Assembly (NCBI GenBank): GCA_003427395.1 | Contig: BFEA01000012.1 | Location: 6,655,375-6,692,414, forward strand | DNA from: Chara braunii | Lineage: Eukaryota; Streptophyta; Charophyceae; Charales; Characeae | Length of the DNA stretch: 37,040 bases | Reading direction: 5' to 3' | Part shown: piece after piece, positions 18,936 to 28,949 of the stretch | Numbering within the stretch: position 1 is the first letter of the stretch | How the letters are laid out: every line of letters starts with the position of its first letter | Notes under the pieces: generated by a model | What the model was told of the DNA's origin: nothing | The model's database searches: none | What the model saw: the letters and a program-made list of their open reading frames with translations, nothing else | Program-made: the position numbers and the translations under genes

Positions 18936-20010
18936 TGCAATCAGACTCACTTCTTCTTCAACTCGCATGCATGCAAACAGATGAAGATGTACACTGGCGC
19001 TGTGCACCCACACAAAGCTCAGAGATATTCAAGTCGTGAACACAGTTCAGATGCAAACTCGCTTTTAGCTGGCAATGGCGCCCCAACGCCAACATCCTTC
19101 CCAACTCGTGTCCCCGACCAACTGTTCACCCACACTCACACTTAACTCTGGATCTCCCTGGATACTCCATGCACACTCACTCTGTCTCTCACGCACATAC
19201 ACACCAGTACCTATCACTAGCGATGGCAGCTATGGCCACCAGCTATCTCTACTACAGGCAGCTATGGCTGCTCTGACTATGCTTCTGCCCACTTCGACTT
19301 CAGGCAATCTGCAGAACACCTCGCACAAGACGCTAGGACAGCGCTTCCGCATGGCTTACGCAGGAATGAATGAATNCCCACTTCGACTTCAGGCAATCTG
19401 CAGAACACCTCGCACAAGACGCTAGGACAGCGCTTCCGCATGGCTTACGCAGGAATGAATGAATGGCTGGATGCTGCCTCTTGATTTAAACTTCTGTAAG
19501 TCGCTGGTCTTCCCTTTTCCACCGGGCCCATGGTGCACACAGTCCCTCATGGTACTTGCTGACTGTACAGAGTGAGACTGGGACTGGGTACTGCTGACTA
19601 AGCGAAGTTGGACTCACCACTTGCCCACTTGCCTCTGGTCTGCTGTGAATAAAGTGAGAAGAAACTTGAAAGGCCACTTCCGGACCTTCTGGAAGTTTGC
19701 GGACTTGGCCTTTCAGGAGTGTAGCAGCTATGACCTCAGGACTGTAGCAGCTACGACCTTTAGCTTTCAGAACTATAAGGACTATGACCCCTATGCAGGT
19801 AGGACCCCTACTTCGACAGGTCTAAGGTTCAAGACCCGACAACTACTCAGACCTACGACAGACAACTTTCAATTACTAACACACAGGTCACGGGTTCAAG
19901 ACACACAGGGTCGACTTGATACTGTACACGGGTAAGGTAAGGTAAGGTAAGGTCTGGGTATCGAGCCCTGGGATCCGCATCTGTGACTGCAAAAGGTGAA
20001 AACCGTTTCA
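18936..20010 (-). repeat. 5' LTR of gypsy 1
   Basis: This is the counterpart of 12280-13335. It is about 19 bp longer overall, mainly through duplication of gtagcagctatgacctcagg near 19721-19760. The same 88-bp exact duplication flanks an N at 19376. The promoter of the element should lie here, but no clear TATA box was identified. Confidence 0.9.
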
Positions 20011-20189
20011 TTTACCTCGCTGTTGTCCTCCGTGGTTGGTTGTTTTCGAAACGAACGACCATCCGCACGTGCCCTGAGCCTGTACCAAGCCTTTTCCAGG
20101 CCTGCCCGCGTCTTCCATGAATTCAGGAAGTCGGGAAATTTTGCGTGGGCAGGGTACTGGTGGTTTAAGAGGAAGTGTCTGCCGAAAAC

Positions 20190-21138
20190 GACCCCAGTAA
20201 ATGAGATCATAAACAAGGCCGTAGAGCTCGATGAAAAAGATATGAAGAGCTATATAGATAGGGGCAATGGAAACATCGTAGATACAATTGAAGATGTAGT
20301 TGCAAAACAACAATATTGGCTACAATCGATTAGTCGTTTCTATGAAAATGGGACGGATTGTGCTCCGGGTGCGCAGAACGGATTCGATGGCTCTCAGGGC
20401 ATTGTGCCCGCGGTTGCACGACGATCTAAACCCTTGCCTTCTCGTTCTTCTCTTCCAGCACCAACACCTGCACCCATCACGTCGATCACACAGCCACCAG
20501 CGGCAGATGGATGAACGCTTGATGTCATTAACTCGCATTTGGCTAAACAAATCTACAGTGTGTCTAAGAATCAGTCGCAGTGGATGAACACGCTGATGAA
20601 AAATCAGAATGCACAATTGGGTCGGCTGGAACATGTATTTGTAGCTCGCCCTCCCCGGGCGGCTGCTCCCCCTCAGTATCCCCAACTCCCAGCCCTTCCC
20701 GCTCCACCTGCTCTTCCGGCCGCAGTGCCAGCTCAGGCCTCTGCTGCCATGGCTCCGACCAACATTGCTGCTGCTGCAGCTGCCCCTCGACCATGCTATA
20801 ACTGCAGGCAACCTGGTCACTTCGCTAGAGAATGCTCCTTTCCAAGACAACAACAGGCTCCTCCAGCTGCTGCTCCTGTGACTACCAATCAAGGACGAGT
20901 AGCCGCTCTCCTTCGCGGGAAGGAAGTATCGGCTCTCCTTGCTCTCCCAGTACCACCCATTGATCCAGTAGCGTCCACGTCAGGTGCTTCTTATAAAGCA
21001 GCCGACGCCGTCAATCCCACTGCATACCTCCACTTAGCAGGATTGGTAGGCGCTATCCAACCAGGGAGAAAGATGATGATCGAGATTGGGTGTCATGCGA
21101 TTTGGAGTCGGGACCGCAGTTTAGAATGGGGGAGATAG
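20190..21138 (+). pseudogene. Gypsy 3 gag with CCHC knuckle
   Basis: The frame ending at 20514 contains VNEIINKAVELDEKDMKSYI and QQYWLQSISRFYENG, which I do not recognise but which lies in gag position. Frame 20539-21138 has VSKNQSQWMNTLMKNQNAQL, a proline/alanine-rich linker, then CYNCRQPGHFAREC (about 20793-20834), a perfect C-x2-C-x4-H-x4-C knuckle. A single stop and frame change separates the two parts. The frame then passes into the linker before protease. Confidence 0.7.
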
Positions 21139-21284
21139 ACGTTCTCTAGGTTCTCAAGAAGTTAGATATCCGAATCCCTTTTCCAGTCGGCCATCTCCTC
21201 AATATATCTGAAGTCGCAAATGACAAGCTGCTGCAGTATTGTCAAAAAAAAAAAAAACGATTCACCTATCAGCGGATTCAGCGG

Positions 21285-21800
21285 ATGATGAAGAAGAAGG
21301 AAGAATCGAAGGAATCCACAGATGGACAATCGGCTTCTCCTTCTGCTTTGGCCCCGCCTAGCAATCAACCCGGCGAGGTAGCCATCCTTGATGCTGCACG
21401 CGTGGCCACAATTTCATACGCGGAAAAAGATCATTTTATTTGTGTTCGGCCTGTCATGTCGAAAAGTGCTGAGTGTGACTGTGAAGTTTGGGGAAAGCCT
21501 TTCAACGCCTTGATTGACACAGGATCTTCAGGGGTAGCTCTTTCTCTTGATGTCGTGTGAAAGATGGGTAGGTTGCACTCAATCCTTTCCCTGTCCAGCA
21601 AAGAGAACTATGTTTCAGGCTTTCGGCAGATGAGAAAATGTTGACTATAGTTGGGATGGAGGAAAGCGTGGTGATCAAGGTTGGCTGAGTGCACATGTTA
21701 GTAAACACGTTAGTAATCGATGTGCACTCGTACGTCTTGTTCGGCCTGCCCTGGAAATGATAGTAGGTCCGTGCCTCCATTTTGACTCACGTCAGTTGCT
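21285..21800 (+). pseudogene. Gypsy 3 aspartic protease
   Basis: Frame 21285-21560 ends with FNALIDTGSSGVALSLDVV, containing the D-T-G catalytic triad of retropepsins. After a stop, the continuation around 21690-21765 reads VNTLVIDVHSYVLFGLPW, the flap and second half of the domain. The protease would process gag-pol. Stops within the domain make it non-functional. Confidence 0.75.
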
Positions 21801-22479
21801 ACTCACCAATACCGGGGGTAAGCCATTGACTGTCACACTACACGTATTCATGCAGCTAGTTGTTGAAAGGCAGAAAATGGAGAAAGGCCTATGGATTGGG
21901 ATGGCTGGATTGGTTGAGGAGGATGTGTATCGATAGAGAAAAGGACGTGAGCGATCCTGCTGATCACTACCCTGAGGGGAGCGATAGTGATTATCTTCCA
22001 TTTGAAGAGGAGTATGACGAAGCTGATTTTGCTGAACTCCTCGATTACATGCCAACTGAGGAGGAACATAACAATCTCCCGAAATTGTTCATTCACGAGG
22101 CTTAGGAAGAATACACGATGCTCCCTCACACTGATCACTCATTCCGATTATAAATCGAAAGCTCTCAACGGAATCTGGATCCACTGAGACTGCCATCATT
22201 TCTCACTCTGACGGAGACCCATATCCGTCCTGCCTCCTCCCTCACACCATGTTGTCGCTTCGAGAAAGATATCAATAGATGTCCCGGTCCATCGATCTTT
22301 CAGCCTCCACGCCCCGATCCTTACTGATAGACGCGGCAATGGTGGGACTAATCAAGGAGGAAGCGGAAGCTCCAATCATGGAGGAACTAACTGGTTTGAA
22401 AATCGCTTGTGGCACATCAGATCTGGAAGTCGATGCTGAGAACAAAGAAACTGAGATGGTTAGTGCGATATAATCCCAG
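21801..22479 (+). pseudogene. Gypsy 3 protease-RT linker
   Basis: Broken plus-strand frames (21860-22105 and 22279-22473) are rich in acidic residues, for example DPADHYPEGSDSDYLPFEEE. They join the protease to RT without a known domain. This is typical of the variable linker of such polyproteins. Confidence 0.45.
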
Positions 22480-23530
22480 ATGCTTCCGATAATATGTTTT
22501 GTCTGCACCAGTAGCTCGATGTTTTCTAGTGTGGAACCTATACATCAACGAGCCCCTGGATGGGATGAGATTCAACTTACGATCTTCGGCACCATCCGAC
22601 CTATACTGGTACCATCCCATGTTCCTAAGGAAATACTGAGACTCCTCCGGGATATCTTATATGAGTATGCGACTGTTTTGAGTGTGCACGATCATGATAT
22701 TGGTTTGACAAATGTGATTGAGCATGCGATTCTCACGGGCAACCATCTGTCGATTAGCTGCACTCCTTGTCGGTATTCTCCTGCTCAGCGGCTTGCCGCT
22801 TTTTCGAGAATCAAGGAGGCTGAAGCTAATGGGTGGATTGAGCCTGCGATTGGTCCGTGTTTTTTTCCCGCCGTGATATGCATCAATTACCGCAAGTTGA
22901 ATACTATCATATCCCCTTCCCTATATTGATGAGCTGCTGGATGCAATTGGATGTGCGCGATTTTTCAGCAAGTTTGATATTCGCCATGGATTCCACAATC
23001 TTCTTGTTCGTAAGGAAGATTGATAAAAGACTCTCTTCGTATTGTTTTAAGGAACTTGGCAATGAATTTGATACCCGATGGGCATCTGCAATGCTCCAGC
23101 TACTTTCCAGCGCGCGATGAACATGGCTTTCCAAAACTTCGCGTGAAAAACGCAGTTGGCACATAACATAATTAATTACCGTGTTATTGAGTATATGGAT
23201 GGTATTTTGGTGTATTAGAGCTCGTACGAGGGACAAGTGCGACACATTGAATGGATGTTGCATGCACTGAAGGATGCCGGGTTCAAGGTTGCTCTTGACA
23301 AGTGTCATTTTTTCCTGTCAGAAATTTCGTTTCTGGAACATATCGTCACTGACAAGGGTCTGATGTCGCATCCGAGAAAGATCGTGGCGGTTCAAGATGC
23401 GCCGGTACCAACATCGCTCATGCAAATTCACCCGTTTCTAGGGCTGGCTTCGTACTACTGCAAGTTTATGAAGGGTTTTGCAGCTATTACCATTGATTTG
23501 GACCCCACACTGCAATCAAGTGTTTCGAGA
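22480..23530 (+). pseudogene. Gypsy 3 reverse transcriptase, active site altered
   Basis: Frame 22480-22929 includes HAILTGNHLSISCTPCRYSP, RIKEAEANGWIEPAIGP and ICINYRKLNTI, the start of Ty3-type RT. Palm motif A (FSKFDIRHGFHNL) lies near 22960-23005 in another frame. MGICNAPATFQRAMN follows near 23075-23120. The catalytic box reads EYMDGILVY (about 23185-23215) instead of Y-x-D-D, so one catalytic aspartate is glycine, followed by a stop. Frame 23237-23530 continues HIEWMLHALKDAGFKVALDK and FLGLASYYCKFM. Confidence 0.8.
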
Positions 23531-24059
23531 ACTAAAAGCCGCTCTGATTTCGGCCCCCATTTTGATAAGGTCGGACCCAGAAAACCCGTTTATTCTCATC
23601 ACGGACTGACAAACCAGAGGCGATATCAGCAATTTTGGCCTGGTGGCACCACACGGGTTGGAACACGTGGTGGAATACACCTCGAAAACAGTACCAGCTT
23701 GCAAGCGGCACAATTCGGTTCCTACGGGAGAATGCTTCGCAACATTGTGGGGCATCAACCATTTCAAAGAGTATTTGTGTGGCCAAAAGTTCACTCTCGT
23801 CACGAATCACGAGCCACTGCTGGCCGTGAACAAGTCAAAGGATTACTCGGGTGTGATGGACCGATGGGCAATTATGTTGCAGAGCATGGACTTTGGCATA
23901 CGGCATCGAAAGCACGAGAAACACGGAAACACTGACGAATTTACATGTCTCCTGCGACCATCTAAGGTGCCCGCCAATGAAGAAGTGACACCGTGGAACG
24001 ATTTGGAGCCTAAGAACGAACCTGCATACGGAGAGGTGGAGATCCTGCAAAAGGGTTAG
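23531..24059 (+). pseudogene. Gypsy 3 RNase H
   Basis: Frame changes lead into 23643-24059, which has EYTSKTVPACKRHNSVPTGE, ATLWGINHFKEYLCGQKFTL and VTNHEPLLAV, the conserved middle of retroelement RNase H with its histidine and glutamate region. It ends FGIRHRKHEKHGNTDEFTCL, where the usual ADALSR-type motif is weak. Three in-frame stops lie between 24057 and 24077, just before the zinc-finger frame. Confidence 0.75.
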
Positions 24060-24077
24060 TAACCCTTGGCGTAAGCT

Positions 24078-24509
24078 ATGGCTGGCCCCTCCTCTCCCTC
24101 CTCTACCTTCCCCCACCCCTCCGAATTCTCTTGCCCCTCCTTCGCTAATCTGCCTGATAAATTCTGCTTCTTTTGCACTTGCATTCCACGTGTCTATGGT
24201 GTGGACTTCTATCCCACAAACGATGGTTTTGCGGACTACGTAGATTGCGCCAAGTGTGTCAACCGCGCGCATGGGGCATGCATCCGCTATCGTACAAACG
24301 ATAATGCCTGCGAATGTCCGTTGTGTAGGAAAGAGAAGTTTCCCATGAAAGCTAGGTTCGAAGCTGCTAGGACGGGCGACCCTGAGTACAAGGAAAAATA
24401 CCGACGGGCGGAAGTCTGGACAGATAAAATTTTATTATCTAAATTAGCTGGCAAATCCTTGAATGCCTACATGAAGGAGGACAGGCGTCCTGTTACTGAG
24501 AGATCTTGA
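24078..24509 (+). CDS. C4HC3 (PHD/RING-like) zinc-finger ORF inside gypsy 3 pol
   Basis: A 143-residue frame lies between RNase H and integrase, in the same reading frame as RNase H but after three stops. From residue 30 it has C-x2-C-x23-C-x2-C-x4-H-x2-C-x11-C-x2-C (C30, C33, C57, C60, H65, C68, C80, C83), a cross-brace pattern like PHD or RING-variant fingers. PHD fingers read histone tails and RING-variants bind E2 enzymes; which applies here, if either, cannot be told. The N-terminal 25 residues are Ser/Pro-rich and the C-terminal 60 are basic and helical. This position in Ty3/gypsy pol normally has only the integrase HHCC finger, whose C-x2-C is separately visible at about 24735. It could be an acquired domain or a host fragment. 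The frame is unbroken while its neighbours are not. Confidence 0.6.
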   Translation: MAGPSSPSSTFPHPSEFSCPSFANLPDKFCFFCTCIPRVYGVDFYPTNDGFADYVDCAKCVNRAHGACIRYRTNDNACECPLCRKEKFPMKARFEAARTGDPEYKEKYRRAEVWTDKILLSKLAGKSLNAYMKEDRRPVTERS

Positions 24510-24599
24510 GTTTACCAATGGAAAGTCTGCCACCTAGAGAGGAGTAAAATTGATGGATCGTGATTATGGGTGACGGTTCCCCCCCCTTTTCAACGGTAC

Positions 24600-24864
24600 A
24601 ATTGGGTCAGCTCTGCTCACGAGGAGCAGGCCGCTCATTTGCAGTAAGTGTCGCAGAGGTAACTATCGCACGAAACAAGTGGTTCTGGTCTAATATTTGA
24701 GAAGATGTCAAGCACATGGTCATAAATTGCCTAGTTTGCATGGTCGATCGAGCGCCGACATAAGTGCCGAATACAATCGTGCCCTTAGAGGTAGAGCACC
24801 CTTTCCAACGTGTCAGCATGGATACTACATATATTGACGTGCCAGATGGGGCTAACCACTGCGA
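24600..24864 (+). pseudogene. Gypsy 3 integrase, zinc-binding part and first core residues
   Basis: One plus-strand frame with two stops reads EDVKHMVINCLVCMVDRA, giving the C-x2-C of the integrase HHCC domain. It then reads VEHPFQRVSMDTTYIDVPDG, the start of the catalytic core with its first aspartate. The upstream histidine pair is blurred by a frame change. Coding similarity stops at about 24864. Confidence 0.65.
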
Positions 24865-25848
24865 ATTTTTGATTTTATAATATTATTCGTGTAATGAACC
24901 AAGATACTCGCCAGATGTCGAAATACAAGGTAACTCAACTCTGAACAATGTCCCCAATAATCATGAATGTGATCTCTAATACAATGTCTCGTTTCCAATA
25001 GACGAAGAGAGTGGAGGGAATAGACAGATTAGAAGGTGGAAGAGATAGTAATCATCAATGACCACACAGAGAGTAGCCCAACATTCCCCACTCCTTCTCC
25101 GGGCTTCCCCTCGCCTCCATGTCAGCAAAACAATATCCAGTAATGAGCCTGACAAATCCTGATCACATCGAAGTGCCACGTGGCACAGTTCTCTCGTGAA
25201 GACGTTGGAGACAATCAACGGCGCACAGTATCAACATCAACCTCAGGTAAGTATCCCGATCCTCCTCAATCGTCCACAGATCCCGATCTCCCTCCTTCTC
25301 GCATCCAGTCGCCCAATGTAGACAGCGTGGCCTATGCCACATCAGGTGGCATGCGCCAGGTCAGCAATGAAGATAAGTGGCATGCGCCACATCAGCAGAG
25401 GTTGGCGCTCAACAGAGAAGGCGCCAACATGTTGCGTCAGTCCCGCGTCGTCGTCCACAGTGCCAGCGCACACCCAGCGTCAAGCCAGCGTCAAGGCAGC
25501 ATAGCAAGACTGAATGTTGACTCCCTGGAGGCAGGGTCTTATGTAGTGGTAGACCGAGTTGACCTGCCTCATGTCTCCTATCCACGGTGGCCCAGTTCGA
25601 CTCACAACCGAGGGCCTGGATCGCTTACAGTTGCAGACTTCCACCTGGATCGAATGCTGCATACAAACAAGTGTGTGTCTGACCGGCGGTCTGGGCTGGG
25701 TCCAGACTTTGACTGTTGGGCCTCAGGCAGTTGAATGAAGTCAACTGTCGAGCGCTCAGGCCCTAGTACTACTTCTGGGGGTCTTTTGCTTTTGGGCCTG
25801 AGCCCAGGTTGTGGCCTGGGCTGGCCCTTAGTCATTCCACGAGGCATA
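24865..25848. other. Unidentified segment of about 1 kb interrupting gypsy 3 integrase
   Basis: The integrase core is coherent up to 24864 and resumes at 25851, so this stretch appears inserted. It starts AT-rich (tttttgattttataatatta) and later becomes GC-richer, with repeated tggcatgcgcca (about 25348 and 25378) and cacatcag. No terminal inverted repeat, TG..CA ends or target duplication could be recognised. The plus frame 25180-25734 and minus frame 25218-24976 have no known domain. Confidence 0.5.
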
Positions 25849-25850
25849 TG

Positions 25851-26044
25851 AAGCGGGTCACTGCATTAGTATTTATTGACCATTTTGCGAAATGGATAGA
25901 GGTTTACCCTTGCAAAACACGTAAGGCCTCTGAGATAGCCTGTTATATTGATCGGTTCCTCAATCCCCATTTAGCCACATAGGAGATTCTAACGGATAAT
26001 GGGTCGGAATTTAATGGGGGGTTAGAACAACTTTTGTCACGAAG
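25851..26044 (+). pseudogene. Gypsy 3 integrase core, middle
   Basis: The frame reads KRVTALVFIDHFAKWIEVYP and EILTDNGSEFNGG, the second strand and second catalytic aspartate of the Ty3/gypsy integrase core, with one stop between them. It is cut at 26044 by LINE 3, and the last 15 bases form the left target duplication. Confidence 0.8.
26030..26044 (+). repeat. Left target-site duplication of LINE 3
   Basis: The sequence acttttgtcacgaag is identical to 28935-28949 on the other side of LINE 3. Both copies belong to the integrase reading frame. Confidence 0.9.
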
Positions 26045-26054
26045 ATCGACTAGC

Positions 26055-27072
26055 AGCCCCCCTCTTTCAATCACTATGGAGGCGATAGTGTCATTGTTGA
26101 GAAAGGACCCGTCAATAGAGCGTCTAGTTGCGAAACCGACTTATCCCTCTCATCAGGTATGCTTACCTACCACTCTCCTTTTTGCTGACGATCTGACAGT
26201 CTTGATCAGAGCCTCCAACGCCTTTTTTCAAGCTCTTACACGTACTATGCAAGCCTTCCAGCTGGCAGCAGAAATGAATGTCAATTGGCAGAAAACTACC
26301 GGTTGGTGGCTGTCGGAAATGGAGCAACCATCTGAGGACATCACGCCCGATGGGTTTACATGGCAAGATCCCAAGACTCCATTGAGGTTCCTAGGCATCA
26401 ATCTCACAAACGCAGGACCTGATCAAGCGACGGCTCCAGAGATGCTAACGCGTATGATTTGGACATTGGATAGTTGGACCAATATCTACACCTCAGTATT
26501 TGGAAGAGCACTGGTACTCAATGCCTCCATCTTCTCTATGCATACACTGGAGTCCAGAATGACAAAGGCTCTCAAAACGCATTCTACAACTTATATGTGG
26601 ACTGGTAATCCTTCTACCCAGAGTTTCATTCCCTGGGTTGCTTGGGGTATCTCACACAACCGAAAGGACGAGGAGGTCTAGGAATTCTGGACCCAGTCCC
26701 ACAGATCAAAGCTTTGCAGACCAAGTGGATAGTGAAGCTGCTCACTAACCACACACTAACGTGGAATTCCTTGGCACTCTACAGAATCAGACAGCTCCCA
26801 AAGGCCTCTTCCCCGGCTAATATGAGAGGATACTTTTGGACGATTTGGACGTCCGCGGAGGAATACCGCATCAGCATCACCATCAACTGCAACACGCCTC
26901 ACAGGAGGATTACTGGATGTACCTCATCAAATCCTGGAGGGAGATCCTCCAAACCAAGACGCGACGGCCAACAAATAGGGAAGAAGTGTTAAGGCAACCG
27001 CTCTTCTGCAAACAATGGATAAAAAATCAAGCTGATAAACCCTGGACGTTAATGACCCAGGATGGACGCTGA
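26055..27072 (+). pseudogene. LINE 3 RT palm and connector
   Basis: Starting at ITMEAIVSLLRKDPSIERLV, the frame has the catalytic TLLFADDLTVLIRAS, then TGWWLSEMEQ and LRFLGINLTN. It runs on through MHTLESRMTKAL and YMWTGNPSTQSF. After a frameshift near 26650, 26642-26992 continues GLGILDPVPQIKALQTKWIV. A further shift leads to 26836-27072, with ILQTKTRRPTNREEVLRQPL and FCKQWI. All of this parallels LINE 1 (2475-1380). Confidence 0.85.
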
Positions 27073-27081
27073 ATGAAGTAG

Positions 27082-28416
27082 GTGGAGAAGGGCGTCTGGA
27101 AAATCAGTCACATTTGGAACAGCCAGCACAACCGATGGAAAACATGTCCGGAACTCTGGGATATGCTCAAGGGTTGCCATAATCTGCTAGATAATCTCAC
27201 GGCCCTCCATCAAACAATTCCCCTAGAATGGTTGCAGATTCTACAGGCCCCCTCCAAATGGACAGCAGGAGAGTGGGCTATGAGAAGATGGGAAGCTATC
27301 TCGACAGTGGCCCTATCTTTCGTCAACCGCACAGGTCCGACAGGAAAATGGGCGTTGTGGTCAATTCATAACATACAGCAACCGGGACAGATTATTAGCG
27401 TCATCGCTAAGACAAGTGAAGCTAAAGTAATGGCCAGGATGTCTACAATGAAGAAAGTGAGCGTGATTGAAGATGACGAGTATAGAATCTTCAATCCCAC
27501 GAAGGAGTTGCAAGACCTCGAATTTGACCCAGCAGAATGGGCATGGAAAACTTCTTCAGCTCAAACAACGGTAGAACGCAGAACAAGTATCCTTGATCAC
27601 ACAACCAGGTTTGGATACAAACTGCGGAGGCGATCAGTCAATAGAAGTGACACACTTCTAACAAGATGGCAAAAGCATGTTCCGGATGGTTTAGGGACCG
27701 GGACTCAGATCTCATGGCAAGTCCCGTTAGCAATCAGAAACACCCGCATCAGGAGTATGCAATGGCTCATCTACTATCATGCACTTCCAGTCAATGAGTG
27801 GCTAAACAGGCGGCGTTCACTAGGGGATAGACAACCACCAGATGACCTCTGTGCTATTTGTCAGGAGGGAGTCCCTGAAGATCTCCTACACTGCTTGCTT
27901 TCCTGTTCAAAGGCGACCAAGATTTGGAAGAAAGCAGAATCGTTGTGGGCTTCTCTAATAGGAACAACCCTCCCAGGCAACAACATCACACGGCTAACTG
28001 TGCTGCAGGAGCCAAACCTAACCATGGTGTGGCAAAGGACCTTCTTTCAGAGACTCCGACCTCTTACTCTTTGGATAATATGGAAAAGAAGGTGCAAGGA
28101 GACTATAACTTCTCAATCTACATCAGAGCCAGAAGCTTGGCAGAATCTCCTTCACCTACTCCAGGACGAATATCACGCAGATTGGGACAAAGTGGCAAAG
28201 CTCATAAAATTAGACCCCACAAGGCAACAGGAAATTGTTGACAAGTTAAAAAAAGAAAGACTGGGAGAAGGAAAGCTAGGAGACATTGAAGGCAATATTC
28301 CAAGGCTACTCTGGAAAATTGCAGGGACCCAGCAGAGGGATCAACAGGAAGAGACAGAAAACCTGATGTTACTAGTTCAGGCCCAATCACAGGAAGTTAA
28401 GTTGGGATTGGTATAA
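27082..28416 (+). pseudogene. LINE 3 ORF2 C-terminus with zf-RVT motif
   Basis: This is a long frame of 444 residues starting VEKGVWKISHIWNSQHNRWK. It includes VIEDDEYRIFNPTKELQDLE, then WQVPLAIRNTRIRSMQWLIY and the zinc motif CAICQEGVPEDLLHCLLSC (27850-27906, C-x2-C ... H-x4-C). It then passes LTLWIIWKRRCKET to a glutamine- and lysine-rich tail. zf-RVT is the usual C-terminal zinc domain of plant LINE ORF2 proteins. The first codon shown is not a real start; stops just upstream separate it from the RT part. Confidence 0.85.
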
Positions 28417-28920
28417 AAGGAAGGACACTTTAAGAGGGACACAAACGAGGATAGGATAAAATTACCCTCCTTTTTAGATCGCTACAGGTTTTACCTTTCG
28501 GACTACGAATTGTTATAGCAAAGTAACATTAGAACGGAGGGTTTAGGGTTTAGGATTTATACAGAAATTAGACAAATAAGTTTTTTTATTGTTCTTCAAG
28601 AGTTCATATGTGTCCCGATAAACTCTGGTAAAACACACCAATCCGACAGTCTCATCACTGAGAGGAGTACAACCGGGATCATAGGGACTGGTAATGGACA
28701 TAGTACAGGCTAACTTACGCAGGGGTGAGGGGTGGTATATCTTTCCTGGGGGAGGTAATCAATGCCGTCCTCTCGGTCCTCCCAGCCATAATTGGGGGGA
28801 GCGTGTGTGTGTCACTTATGTATCACTTATCGACTTGCCGGGGGAAAGGAACTGGACTGTTGCTCCCCAGAATGGCAGGAGCCAGAACCACGAGGTTCTG
28901 TTTAAAACTTTAAAATTAAA
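28417..28920 (+). other. LINE 3 3' UTR
   Basis: This is non-coding sequence between the ORF2 stop and poly(A). Near its end, aatcaatgc, tggac, gctcccca and ccag occur in the order seen in the LINE tails at 5826 and 11095. A run of A begins at 28918. Confidence 0.7.
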
Positions 28921-28934
28921 AAAAAAAAAAAAAA

Positions 28935-28949
28935 ACTTTTGTCACGAAG
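28935..28949 (+). repeat. Right target-site duplication of LINE 3
   Basis: The sequence acttttgtcacgaag follows the poly(A) run and matches 26030-26044 exactly. Confidence 0.9.

Larger units (their letters stand above)
12280..20010 (-). mobile_element. Ty3/gypsy chromovirus (gypsy 1) with two LTRs
   Basis: Two direct repeats of 1056 and 1075 bp, each beginning TGCAATCAG and ending CGTTTCA on the plus strand, bound a minus-strand gag-pol. Internal order is leader, gag, protease-like, RT, RNase H, integrase, chromodomain. A PBS related to initiator tRNA-Met lies next to the right (5') LTR. TTTA flanks both sides. The coding region has many stops, frameshifts and deletions, so the copy cannot act on its own. 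The LTRs are still very similar, so insertion appears fairly recent relative to the decay of the pol gene. This suggests either a decayed master copied in trans or assembly error in pol. It runs in the same direction as CLASP. Confidence 0.9.
26045..28934 (+). mobile_element. L1-like LINE 3, 5'-truncated, inserted in gypsy 3
   Basis: The insertion starts inside the RT domain, carries the rest of ORF2 and a 3' UTR of about 500 bp, and ends in a poly(A) run. It is bounded by a 15-bp target duplication. These are the marks of target-primed reverse transcription with 5' truncation. It belongs to the same family as LINE 1. Frame changes near 26650 and 26840 and stops at 27070-27080 break ORF2, so it has aged since insertion. 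It runs against CLASP. Confidence 0.92.

Noticed and set aside
18520-18940. Long Ser/Leu-rich and Arg/Glu-rich open frames across the CT run
   Set aside because: They are translations of a dinucleotide repeat on both strands, not genes.
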